Below, in pieces: positions 24,822 through 32,858 of a stretch of 35,815 nt of DNA. The notes under the pieces were generated by a model, which ran no database searches, was not told where the DNA came from, and saw only the letters and a list, made by a program, of their open reading frames with translations. Source of the stretch: Bog-793 sp035625025 (GTDB lineage Bacteria; Actinomycetota; Acidimicrobiia; Acidimicrobiales; Bog-793); assembly GCA_035625025.1 (NCBI GenBank), contig DASPQJ010000034.1:1-35815 (forward strand), in the 5' to 3' direction. The position numbers and the translations under genes were made by a program. Position 1 is the first letter of the stretch, and the number at the start of each line of letters is the position of its first letter.

Positions 24822-25805
24822 TTACGCGCGCCGGCGGCGCGGCCGGGTCCCTCGTGTGGCGGCAGGACTGTAGTTCGGCGCCTGGCGAAATTCGGCCGGG
24901 ACGGGACGCACGCCCGGCGGGAGGCGCCGTCGGTCGGCCAGGATTCGCGTGAGGATGTCGAGCACGGCCCGGACGGGAGCGCCGGGCAGCGCCCGCCGCC
25001 GCTGCGCCACCCCGATGAGGCGCGGCCCGATTCCGTCGACGGGCACGAAGACCATGGTCCGCTTGGCGTTCGGTGGCAGCGCGCTGGGGGGCAGGATGGC
25101 GAAGCCGCAACGCTCGCCCATGAGCGACCGCATCAGCCGCAGGCTGTCAACCTCGGCTCGGCAGTCGAGCGTGACGCCCGCCTTGGCCACGGCGGCATCG
25201 AGGTCGTCGCGGTAGCTGGTGCCGGAAATCGGCAGCAAGAGCGGCACCGAGGCGAGATCGGCCACCGTGAGCAAGGCGCGAGTCGCCAGAGCATGACCTC
25301 GGGGCAGGAACAGCCCGAGATCCTCCTCGAACAGCGGCACGGCGTGAACCTCGGAGCCGGAGGCCGGCAGGGCGAGCACGCCAAGATCGATGTCTCCCGT
25401 CGCGAGCTGGACGTCGAGCGCTCGGGTGGTCGCCTCCCGGAAGACGAGGTGCAGGTGAGGGTGGAGCGCGGGAGCGAGGTCGAGAACCTGTGGCACGAGC
25501 CAGAGAGCCGCCGTCCCGATCAGGCCGAGATGGACGGTCCCGATGATCTCCTGGCTGAGAGCCGTGACGTCCGAGCTGAGCGCATCGAGTTCGCTGATCA
25601 CCCGGTGCGCCCGCTCGACCGCGAGGACACCCGCCTCGGTGAGCTCGCCCGTCGCGCGATCGACGAGAGCCGAACCGAGTTCAAGCTCGAGCTTTTTCAC
25701 GTGCGTCGAAACGTTTGACTGCACGGTGGCGAGAGCGTCGGCCGCTGCGGAGAACGAGCCGTGCTCGGCGATCGCGACCAGAGCGTTCAGCTGCCGGAGA
25801 TCCAT
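24822..25805 (-). CDS. LysR-type transcriptional regulator
   Basis: A 327-residue LysR family regulator. The winged helix-turn-helix occupies about residues 1-60: MDLRQLNALVAIAEHGSFSA, then AADALATVQSNVSTHVKKLE. The effector-binding domain (about 90-290) begins GTVHLGLIGTAALWLVPQVL and has the usual two-lobed pattern. The last 30 residues are Arg/Pro-rich. ATG 25805 has a TATCAT -10 box ending eight bases upstream, giving a two-base leader, and the start codon itself lies in a palindrome (see operator). The target gene is not obvious: no divergent gene faces it, and its neighbours are the GNAT gene (convergent) and the lipid operon (same strand, ending 191 bp upstream). Confidence 0.9.
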   Translation of the reverse strand: MDLRQLNALVAIAEHGSFSAAADALATVQSNVSTHVKKLELELGSALVDRATGELTEAGVLAVERAHRVISELDALSSDVTALSQEIIGTVHLGLIGTAALWLVPQVLDLAPALHPHLHLVFREATTRALDVQLATGDIDLGVLALPASGSEVHAVPLFEEDLGLFLPRGHALATRALLTVADLASVPLLLPISGTSYRDDLDAAVAKAGVTLDCRAEVDSLRLMRSLMGERCGFAILPPSALPPNAKRTMVFVPVDGIGPRLIGVAQRRRALPGAPVRAVLDILTRILADRRRLPPGVRPVPAEFRQAPNYSPAATRGTRPRRRRA

Positions 25806-25828
25806 CGAATTCGATGATAGTGTCTATC
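25804..25828. promoter_or_regulatory. Tandem palindromes over LysR start and promoter
   Basis: ATCGAATTCGAT (25804-25815) is a perfect 12-bp palindrome overlapping the start codon. It abuts GATAG-tgt-CTATC (25816-25828), which contains the minus-strand -10 TATCAT. The arrangement suggests autoregulation by LysR or another dimeric repressor. No binding specificity can be stated. Confidence 0.5.
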
Positions 25829-25927
25829 TATTGCAACTGTTTGACTGATGGCCGGCAATTGGCAAAAGTGTGAGCCAACCACGGGCGTGCCGGTCCCCCA
25901 CCGGGACCCTGTGGGTGTGAACTGAAC

Positions 25928-25956
25928 GAAGGGGTCGGTCCCCCCCCGACCCCTTC
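25928..25956 (-). terminator. Strong hairpin terminator of the lipid operon
   Basis: GAAGGGGTCGG (25928-25938) and CCGACCCCTTC (25946-25956) form a perfect 11-bp stem around a seven-base loop. It begins about 40 bp beyond the stop of the plsC-like gene on the minus strand. There is no long T-run. It isolates the operon from the downstream LysR gene. Confidence 0.7.
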
Positions 25957-25996
25957 TTCGCGTCCGGGGTCCTGCGGTCGTGTTATCGAGCGGGCT

Positions 25997-26926
25997 TCAC
26001 CACGGCTTGGCAGAGGACTTGGACCGTGACGACCTGGTGCGGCGGGCGCTTGCCGGCAGCGCCCAGGCGCGTCGCCAGGGCGAGGCGTCCGGCCCGCGGA
26101 ACGCCGGAGTCATTCCGGCCGCGGCGCGTCGGCGCGCCGACCACCAATCCGTCTCTGCTTCGTCGGCGAGGAGCGCGACGGACTCCTCTATGCGGGCGGC
26201 GAAGCGACGCGCGTCCTCTTCCCGGCCAGACGGTCCGGTCGCGTCACTCGGCCAGAGCGGATCCCCGAAGCGGAGCTCGACCTTGCCGCGTCGCAACCGG
26301 CGCCCGCCCTTGGGGAAGACCGGCCGCACACCCCGGAGGTGCACGGGGACGACCGGGACGTCACAGCGCTTGGCGAGATAGGCAGCCCCCCCCCGGAACT
26401 CTTGGCCCCAGCCATCGCGGCTCCGGCCACCTTCAGGGAAAATGACAAGGTTCCAGCGGTCCGTGAGCAACGATGCCGCCAGGTCAGCGCTGCGTCGATT
26501 CACTTTGGTCCGCTCCATGGGGATCGTGCCGAGAGCGAGCGACCACAACGCCGCCTTCCACGGGCGGTCGAAAAAGTAGTCCGCGGCCGCGGCGACGACC
26601 GTGCGACGTCGGAACCGTTCCGGCAGGCAGGACAGAACGATCGAGGTGTCGAGGTGGCTCGAGTGATTAGCCGCGAAGATAACCGGTCCTTCGAGCGGGT
26701 CGAGATGCTCTCGTCCGAAGACCTTCGGTGACGTGGCGACGGCGACGAACGGCCGGGTGACATTGTCGACCAGCGCCCGGCGAACCAGCCGAGCCCAGGG
26801 CGCCCGCGTCCAGGTCGTGTCGTAGTCGACCCCGAGGTTGCGACGCTCGATGGGGCGGGGGAGGGTTCCCGGCCACGTTGGGCGGGAAACGACTTCGTCG
26901 AGGACGCGAGGAAGGCGCGCGTTCAC
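25997..26926 (-). CDS. PlsC-like lysophospholipid/1-acylglycerol-phosphate acyltransferase
   Basis: A 309-residue acyltransferase of the PlsC/LPLAT family. The catalytic H-x4-D box is NHSSHLD (His88, Asp93). The acceptor-phosphate-binding FPEGGRS is near residue 165, and GTIPMERTKVNRRS, with the conserved glycine-isoleucine block, precedes it. The family transfers acyl groups from acyl-CoA or acyl-ACP to lysophosphatidate or other alcohols at the inner membrane face. The C-terminal 60 residues are Arg/Ser-rich. Start GTG 26926 overlaps the stop of the LarA-like gene (GTGA), so it is the last gene of a tightly coupled operon. In that context the acceptor may be an unusual alcohol rather than lysophosphatidate. 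A nine-base G run (plus-strand C run 26386-26394) lies inside the gene. Confidence 0.88.
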   Translation of the reverse strand: MNARLPRVLDEVVSRPTWPGTLPRPIERRNLGVDYDTTWTRAPWARLVRRALVDNVTRPFVAVATSPKVFGREHLDPLEGPVIFAANHSSHLDTSIVLSCLPERFRRRTVVAAAADYFFDRPWKAALWSLALGTIPMERTKVNRRSADLAASLLTDRWNLVIFPEGGRSRDGWGQEFRGGAAYLAKRCDVPVVPVHLRGVRPVFPKGGRRLRRGKVELRFGDPLWPSDATGPSGREEDARRFAARIEESVALLADEAETDWWSARRRAAAGMTPAFRGPDASPWRRAWALPASARRTRSSRSKSSAKPW

Positions 26927-28512
26927 GAGACGTCGGCCACGAGAAGAGGCGGGGCGTGAAGATGCGTGATCGTCGGATTCGGGCCGACGACGTCCTCGGC
27001 CATCTCCAAGGCATCGGCAAGAGTCGAGGCCGGCTTGAAGCCCATCCGCCGCACCGCGGCACGGTCCCCGCCGACGATGATCACGGCGCCGAGATGCTCA
27101 AGCGCATGGCCGCACCAGTACCACATGTAGAAGGGGTGGACGCCGTGGTAGGCGTACGAGGTCCGGTAGAGGTGGACGTACCAGGGATCGGTCGCGAAAG
27201 CCTGCTCGTACGTCTTCTCGATTTCAATGAGGTCGGTCGTGTCGGCGAGAACCTGTTCGAAGAAATCGATGTAGCTCGGGTGGTGGACGGGATGGAACGC
27301 CCAGGGAGTGGGGTGCGACATGATGCAAACGCCGCCGGCGCGTACGAGCGGCTTACCGCGGTAAAGGTTGAAGAAGTAGCCGAGACCGAGACAGGCAACG
27401 AGGACGGGGTTCATGATCGAATTGACGTTGTACGGGCAGAGATAGGGCAGACCCATCGTCAAGATGTCGGTCTGACCCTCGACGGCGACGAGCTGTTGAC
27501 GATGGAGGTTCTCGAGCGTGACGTCGTGCACTGCCTCGACCTCGCCGGCCTGCACCGAGGTGACCCCATAGGGCGCAAGCATTGACTGGAAGATCTGGCG
27601 CGCCAGTCTCGGCGGGATGCGTTCGAGGGCGAGACGGCTCGCGTGGAAGCCGGCCCGGTCGGCGAGAGACCACTCCCACTCGCGCTTTTGCAGGTAGGCG
27701 AACTGCGAGGGGAACATGTCGAGGTTGAGCGTCGTCTCGATCTGGAAGATCTTCACGCCGACGTTCTTGATCAGCCGGCCCATCCGCCAGTTGGAGGAGT
27801 GCATTTCGGAGTGATGGCGGTCCATCAGCGACCGGCTGTGCTGCAGGGTTCGCACGTTGTGATGGTGCCGGAGGCTGCGGTAGCTGGCGAGCCCGGTCGC
27901 CACGGACTTGTGGCCGCCGTCCATCGCCGACAGGTTGATGTTCACGTAGATCAGTAAGTCGCTCTCGGCGGCACGCCGGTTGATTTCGACGTCCTCGCCC
28001 TCTTCGGTCATGCCGAGGTGGACTAGGGCGCCAGGGTCCTCAGCGTCGTGCTGGAGGAGGAGACCGTGGGGGGCGAAGGCGTCGAAAACCCGGTCGCCGA
28101 GGGCGTGACGGAGCTCGTCGTCAGTCATCCGCCGGTGCAGGGCGAGCGCCGCGATGAGGACGACGTCGTCGATCCCGGCGGCCGCAGCCAAGTCGAGCAC
28201 GGCCTCGATCACGCGCTGACGAATGTCGGGCCGGCGCATCGGCGGCAGGGGCAGCGAGACGTCGTCAAAGGCGATCGTCAGGCGCATGCCGGCCCGGAGC
28301 AGGGCGGAGAGCGGCGGGCAATCTCCGAGGGGGTGTTCCAGGGCGTGGCGGACAGCAGCCTCGGGGTCGCTGAGCGCGTCGAGGGGCTCCGGGGGGTAGA
28401 CGACGCGAGCGCCCTCGGGCAGCTGCTCGAAGCGGAAGCCCTCTCCGTGCCAGAACAGCGTCGGGGGGGTCGATCGGTCGACCTCGAGTACGAATCCGGG
28501 TCTCGGGCTCAC
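26923..28512 (-). CDS. LarA-like (DUF2088) nickel-pincer family protein, divergent
   Basis: A 529-residue relative of lactate racemase LarA. The N-terminal domain has LTIAFDDVSLPLPPMRRPDI (residues 78-97), then VVLIAALALHRRMTDDELRH with His126 matching LarA His108. The block NINLSAMDGGHKSVATGLAS carries Lys202, equivalent to the Lys184 that binds the nickel-pincer cofactor, and His218, equivalent to His200. Equivalences are by spacing from remembered L. plantarum numbering. The LarA His174 position is Ile192 here, and the substrate-binding Arg75 is replaced by Leu, so lactate is unlikely to be the substrate. The C-terminal half is unusually long and rich in His, Tyr and Trp. Start GTG 28512 overlaps the dehydrogenase stop. 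LarB, LarC and LarE cofactor genes are not in the window. Confidence 0.75.
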   Translation of the reverse strand: MSPRPGFVLEVDRSTPPTLFWHGEGFRFEQLPEGARVVYPPEPLDALSDPEAAVRHALEHPLGDCPPLSALLRAGMRLTIAFDDVSLPLPPMRRPDIRQRVIEAVLDLAAAAGIDDVVLIAALALHRRMTDDELRHALGDRVFDAFAPHGLLLQHDAEDPGALVHLGMTEEGEDVEINRRAAESDLLIYVNINLSAMDGGHKSVATGLASYRSLRHHHNVRTLQHSRSLMDRHHSEMHSSNWRMGRLIKNVGVKIFQIETTLNLDMFPSQFAYLQKREWEWSLADRAGFHASRLALERIPPRLARQIFQSMLAPYGVTSVQAGEVEAVHDVTLENLHRQQLVAVEGQTDILTMGLPYLCPYNVNSIMNPVLVACLGLGYFFNLYRGKPLVRAGGVCIMSHPTPWAFHPVHHPSYIDFFEQVLADTTDLIEIEKTYEQAFATDPWYVHLYRTSYAYHGVHPFYMWYWCGHALEHLGAVIIVGGDRAAVRRMGFKPASTLADALEMAEDVVGPNPTITHLHAPPLLVADVS

Positions 28513-29792
28513 GCGCTCGTCTCCAGTTTGTTCTCGTTACGGAGCACACGCTGTTTCCTCGCGGCCGGCGCTGCCGTACGGCGCCACGCCGGGTTCTCGC
28601 GTCGGAGGTCGAAGACCACTTTCACCGACCCACGCCTGCCGGCGCTGGCTGCGTGGCGAACCGCCTCTTCGTAACGCTCCAAAGGGTAGTGGGCTGAGAC
28701 GAGCCGCTCGAGCTGCGTTTCTGCAACGAGTTCGAAAGCGAGGGCGAACGTTGAGCGCGGTCCCGGGGGAACGTCCTCGGTGCCGTAGGCGTACGCGCCG
28801 AAGAGCGCGATCTCCCGCTGCCAGAGGGGGGCGAGATCGACTCGAAGCACTCCCGGCATGCCGACGAGCACAACGCGGCCCCCCGGTCGGACGACCTCCA
28901 GCGCCTCGGTGATCGAGCGCGCTGAGCCAACGCAGTCGAAGACGATGTCGGCGCCTCCGGCGAGGCGGTGGACCCGGCCCGCCGTGGAGGCCAGGGCGAG
29001 TGTCCCGGTCACGCGACGCACGGCCCGGCCGAGCTCGCTCGGCAAGGCCACGTCGTCGGCCCCAAAATCCTCGGCGAAGCGCCGCTGCACCCGGTACTTC
29101 GCGACGGCGAGGAGCATCGAGGGGAGCGCGTGGCGCCGGAGGGCGGCGAGCGTGCAGAGCCCGAGCGTTCCCGAGCCGAGGACGACGACCCGCTCGCCCG
29201 GCACGACCTGGCCAGCCAACGCGGCGTGGATCGCGCAGGCGGCCGGCTCGACCATCACCGCGGCCTCGTCGCTCCAGTCCTCGGGGACGGGATGAAGCTG
29301 CGCCTCGTGCGCTACGAGCTCGTCCGACCAGCCGCCACCGGTGTCCGCGCAGTAGCCAGTCTGCAGCCCTGGACGGATGTTCCCAAAGGCGATCCTCTCG
29401 CAGGCCCCGGTGCGGCCCTCGGCGCATGACGGACAGAGCGGCTCGATGCCCCGCACGACACAGGAGAGGACTGGTTCTACGACCATTCGTCTGCCAGCGT
29501 CGGGGCCGTCGGTGACGACGCCGACAATCTCGTGGCCGGGCACGAACGGGAACGTGACGATGTCCTCGAAGAACCGTGAGCTCTCCCCGTCGAGGGTCGC
29601 GAGGTCCGAGCCGCAGATCCCCGCAAGCAGAGGCGTGACTCGGTGCCAGAGGGGACCCGGTCGCTCCGGCGGGTCGATCTCCGCCAGGCGGAGGGGACCG
29701 ATCGCGATCCCGCTGCCTGATCCCGTGAGCAAGGCGGCCACGCGGGCCGCGGCGAAGCGGTGAACGAGACGCTCGACGAGAAGAGCCCTCAT
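28509..29792 (-). CDS. Zinc-dependent medium-chain alcohol dehydrogenase
   Basis: A 427-residue MDR-family dehydrogenase. The catalytic zinc region is LLAGICGSDLATL followed by PFVPGHEIVGVV. The Rossmann motif is VVVLGSGTLGLCTLAAL, and a later strand GADIVFDCVGSARSI is typical. The structural-zinc cysteines are spaced C-x8-C-x2-C-x7-C (in SCVVRGIEPLCPSCAEGRTG and the next AC) rather than the common C-x2-C-x2-C-x7-C, marking a distinct subgroup. Start ATG 29792 overlaps the stop of the reductase-HAD gene by four bases (ATGA), and its own stop overlaps the next GTG. It probably oxidises or reduces an alcohol or aldehyde intermediate of the same pathway. The substrate is unknown. Confidence 0.88.
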   Translation of the reverse strand: MRALLVERLVHRFAAARVAALLTGSGSGIAIGPLRLAEIDPPERPGPLWHRVTPLLAGICGSDLATLDGESSRFFEDIVTFPFVPGHEIVGVVTDGPDAGRRMVVEPVLSCVVRGIEPLCPSCAEGRTGACERIAFGNIRPGLQTGYCADTGGGWSDELVAHEAQLHPVPEDWSDEAAVMVEPAACAIHAALAGQVVPGERVVVLGSGTLGLCTLAALRRHALPSMLLAVAKYRVQRRFAEDFGADDVALPSELGRAVRRVTGTLALASTAGRVHRLAGGADIVFDCVGSARSITEALEVVRPGGRVVLVGMPGVLRVDLAPLWQREIALFGAYAYGTEDVPPGPRSTFALAFELVAETQLERLVSAHYPLERYEEAVRHAASAGRRGSVKVVFDLRRENPAWRRTAAPAARKQRVLRNENKLETSA

Positions 29793-32194
29793 CGTCGAGC
29801 TCCCTTGCCGTCGGGGGGAGCGCTCGGCCCGAGCGCCCGGGGTGCGGGCGAACGGGGCCCGGTCCGGCGCATGGCGATGGCGAGCGGCACCCATGGCCCA
29901 CCGGGGGCTCGCTCCCACTCCTCGATCGGCCAACCGCGTCGGCGGGCGATGGCCGCGAGCTTCGGCTCCGGGTTGACGACGACGGGGAGTCCGGCCGCGT
30001 CGAGCATCGGCAGGTCGCTCGTCGAGTCGGCGTAGGCCACGGTCCGCTCCAAGTCGAGCCCGTGGGAGGCGGCCCACTCACCGAGCATGATCGCTCGCGC
30101 CTCTCCCGTTGGGGGCGTGGAGACGAGCTCGCCGGTGAAGCGGCCGTTCTTCTCGCCGAGGGACGCACAGACAATCTCGTCGAAAAGTGGCCGCAGCGGC
30201 GCGATGACGAAGTCGAGTGCCCCGGTGATGAGGAGTGTCGGATGTCCGAGGGCCCGGTGGGCGCGCACGCGTTCGATCGCACCGGGAAAGGCCCGCGTGA
30301 GCAACAGATCGCTGAAGAGCTCCCAGGAATCGTCGCGCACTCGGTCGACGGGTGCCCCCTCGTAGCGTCGGTAGAAAGAACGCAGGAAGTCGCCGCGATC
30401 GCGGCGGTCAATCGCCAAGAGGTGTGGACCGGCGAGGAGGAGCTCCGCCGCTACCTGCATCCGGCGCAGCGGTGCCAGGTGACGGGTCGCGAGCCAGCCG
30501 TAGGACTCGACGACGTTGGAGTTGATGAGGGTCTGCTCCAGGTCGAAGGCCGCGCAGCGCGGTTCTGGCGTAAGGATCCGGCGGCGGGAGCGCTCGTCGC
30601 GCTGTTCGGGGAGCCGCTTGCCCGGCGCGGTGCGAACCCGGGCGTGGGCGACGACCGAGGGCAGATGGACGTCGCGCACGTACGAAGACCAGTCGAATAC
30701 GGCCGGGTCGAAACAGAACGTTCTCTGGTCAGAAGCATCCAGCGAGTCGTAGAGCCCCAGCGTGCGATCGATGCGAAAGCGCGCCTCCGTCTCCGCGTAC
30801 GACCCGTAGAGCTCGACGTAGCCGAGGGCCCTCTCGGCAAGGAGTCGCTTCTCCTCCACTCCGAGGGCCCGCTCGGCGAGATCACCCCGGATGGGCAGGT
30901 GGTTGACGAAGCGCTCGGCGAGGTGGAGCGCGGCCGAGGTTCGACGCAGGTCACCTTGGACCTTGCCCCGCCCGGGGAAGGACCACTTCGGCACCACAAT
31001 TGGCTGGCCGTGGGTGTCGTAGAGGGGGTGCTCGGTGAACCACGCCTCGCAGAGCGAGACAAGGGTTCCGTAGCGCAACGGGTTGCGTACTCCCGAGGCG
31101 ATCTGGAACACGCTTTGTTCCGGCGATCCAGGGCCGCGGGCCGCGACCGCGATGATCGCTCCGGCGACCAGATCGACGGGGATCACGTCGACAATGCCTT
31201 CGGGCACGCCTGGAAACTGCCGGAGAAGCCCGCGTGCGTAGGAGATGATAACCGGCTCGGCCATCCGGAAACCGCGGATCCAACCTGGCACGGGGTCGGT
31301 GAGCGAGGACTCGACGATCGACGGGCGGATGACGGTGACAGGGAGCTCGCCCCTCGTGTCGGCCAGGGCCACCTCGCCCAGGGACTTGGTGTAGGCGTAG
31401 GCGTCCGGCCAACCGAGGGACTGGGCGCGGGCCCGACCGAGCTCGACGAGACGGTCGGTCACCCATTCTTCGCGCAGCCGCTCGGTCCTTTCGGCGAGGA
31501 GCGCGGTGCCCGCGGCACCGAGCTCGCCCCGCGCGGCTTTGCGAAACTTCGCGAGCTGCCTCGGCGTGCGGCTTTCGGCGTGTGCGTCCGAACGCGCCCG
31601 ACGCGCGGCCTCCACCTCGGCGCGCCAGTCTGGGAGCGCGATGTAGGGGCTCTGAGAAATCGGTTCCTCTAGGGCGTCGCCACGGTGACCACTGCTCACA
31701 TACGCAGTCGAGACCGAAATGAGGTGGGGGGGAGGAGAGCCCGCCGGCCGGTGAGAGGTGATGAGGTCGGTCATCGTTGCCGCGACGCGGGACGGTCCGA
31801 GCAGGTTGACCTCGATCGCGCTGTCGAGCGGAGCATCGAAGCTCACGGACGCGGCAGCGTGCACGACGATGTCGCAAGAGGCGAGGACGACCTTTCCCGC
31901 CTCGTCGAGCCCGAGGCCATCGATCGTCACGTCGCCAGCGACAGTGGCGAGTCGACGGGAGACGGTCGTGTCGAAGTCACCGCCGAGCTCTCCCCGGAGC
32001 CGGTCGAAGCAGTCATTGCGGATGATCTCGCGTGCCGTTCGTTCGGCCGCGTTCTGTCGACGGCCCGGGCGGACTATGACGACGACCTCGCAGTGCGGCA
32101 CACAGCGCAGCAGGCGTTCCACGAGGGCCGTACCGAGGAATCCGGTCGCACCGGTGATCGCGACGCGCTTGTTCGCGAGAGCTTCAGCAATCAC
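29789..32194 (-). CDS. Fatty-acyl reductase (NAD-binding 4) - HAD-IB phosphatase fusion
   Basis: An 801-residue two-enzyme protein. Residues 1-500 form an extended SDR of the fatty-acyl-CoA reductase/male-sterility type: nucleotide site TGATGFLG (14-21), Ser in SVSTAYVSSG, and the Y-x3-K pair at Tyr266/Lys270 (YAYTKSLGE), with the FAR C-terminal region up to FDWSSYVRDVHLP. Residues 545-770 form a SerB-like HAD-IB domain: motif I FDLEQTL (Asp551), motif II LLITGALDF, a Lys in SLGEKNGRF, and motif IV YADSTSDLPML. In motif I the second Asp of DxD is Glu553, unusual for a phosphatase. The start is placed at GTG 32194, just before the Rossmann strand; the open frame extends to 32410, overlapping the upstream gene. 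It heads a four-gene overlapping operon. Confidence 0.86.
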   Translation of the reverse strand: MIAEALANKRVAITGATGFLGTALVERLLRCVPHCEVVVIVRPGRRQNAAERTAREIIRNDCFDRLRGELGGDFDTTVSRRLATVAGDVTIDGLGLDEAGKVVLASCDIVVHAAASVSFDAPLDSAIEVNLLGPSRVAATMTDLITSHRPAGSPPPHLISVSTAYVSSGHRGDALEEPISQSPYIALPDWRAEVEAARRARSDAHAESRTPRQLAKFRKAARGELGAAGTALLAERTERLREEWVTDRLVELGRARAQSLGWPDAYAYTKSLGEVALADTRGELPVTVIRPSIVESSLTDPVPGWIRGFRMAEPVIISYARGLLRQFPGVPEGIVDVIPVDLVAGAIIAVAARGPGSPEQSVFQIASGVRNPLRYGTLVSLCEAWFTEHPLYDTHGQPIVVPKWSFPGRGKVQGDLRRTSAALHLAERFVNHLPIRGDLAERALGVEEKRLLAERALGYVELYGSYAETEARFRIDRTLGLYDSLDASDQRTFCFDPAVFDWSSYVRDVHLPSVVAHARVRTAPGKRLPEQRDERSRRRILTPEPRCAAFDLEQTLINSNVVESYGWLATRHLAPLRRMQVAAELLLAGPHLLAIDRRDRGDFLRSFYRRYEGAPVDRVRDDSWELFSDLLLTRAFPGAIERVRAHRALGHPTLLITGALDFVIAPLRPLFDEIVCASLGEKNGRFTGELVSTPPTGEARAIMLGEWAASHGLDLERTVAYADSTSDLPMLDAAGLPVVVNPEPKLAAIARRRGWPIEEWERAPGGPWVPLAIAMRRTGPRSPAPRALGPSAPPDGKGARR

Positions 32195-32216
32195 GATGCT
32201 CGGGCCAGTGCTTGCT

Positions 32217-32858
32217 TCATCGCCGGCGCGACGAGATCCGGGAGCGGCGCGGTGGCGTGTAACGCTTCGATGGCTGCGGCCGTCCGGCTGGTCTCGCGGG
32301 GGTGGCTCTCGTCTTACGAGCTGGTCTGGAACGTGCCGCTTGTTCGGCACGTTGGCGGCGCATGCTCCGGACGATGAGCCAGCCGCCGAAAATGAGGAAC
32401 AGGGCACCAAGGATGTCCTCAGCGCTGATGAGTTCGAAACCCATCATGAAGCTTGCGATGCCGACTATCGAGCCGCGCCGGAAGATAACGCCGCCGGCCA
32501 TGACGGCAATAAGGATGAGCCCTGCGACGAGCAGCGTCAGCGCGTCAGCGCGGACCTTGACGACTGTGGAATGGCGGTTGACGACGTACCCGGCCCCGAC
32601 AAGGCCGAGCGCGAGGACCGTAGCGGCCACGCTGAGCCTGTATTCGCGCTCGTCGAGGCCCACGGCGAGCGTCTCTGATGGTCGCCCCCCGTCCCTAGCT
32701 CGTACCCGAGCTCGGGGCAGCCACGAGGTCGGCGACCAGATGGAGAACACCGGGGGTTGCGATCCAGCGTCCCGAGGAGCGCCGCTGTCCGCCGCTCCTG
32801 TGACGACGACGTTGTCGCGGTCAGGCTGGAGCTGGTCGTCGGGCGGATCACTTGTCAC
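32217..32858 (-). CDS. Small polytopic membrane protein with basic C-terminal tail
   Basis: A 213-residue protein I cannot assign to a family. The N-terminal 90 residues are polar and Pro/Asp-rich. Four hydrophobic segments follow (LSVAATVLALGLVGAGYVV, LTLLVAGLILIAVMAGGVIF, SIVGIASFMMGFELI, ILGALFLIFGGWLIV). The last 45 residues are very rich in Arg, Lys and Pro, suggesting contact with membrane lipid head groups or nucleic acid. The start GTG 32858 is inferred from the minus-strand -10 TACCCT, which places +1 one base before it; the open frame upstream to 32915 is less likely. It ends 22 bp before the reductase-HAD gene and is probably co-transcribed with the lipid operon. Confidence 0.72.
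   Translation of the reverse strand: MTSDPPDDQLQPDRDNVVVTGAADSGAPRDAGSQPPVFSIWSPTSWLPRARVRARDGGRPSETLAVGLDEREYRLSVAATVLALGLVGAGYVVNRHSTVVKVRADALTLLVAGLILIAVMAGGVIFRRGSIVGIASFMMGFELISAEDILGALFLIFGGWLIVRSMRRQRAEQAARSRPARKTRATPARPAGRPQPSKRYTPPRRSRISSRRR

Noticed and set aside
24312..25718. 468-codon plus-strand open frame
   Set aside because: It lies antisense to LysR and overlaps the GNAT gene; the translation is Arg/Glu/Gly-rich with no motif, as expected for the opposite strand of a high-GC gene.
30062..31672. 536-codon plus-strand open frame
   Set aside because: Fully antisense to the reductase-HAD fusion, whose motifs are clear; the frame has no recognisable domain.
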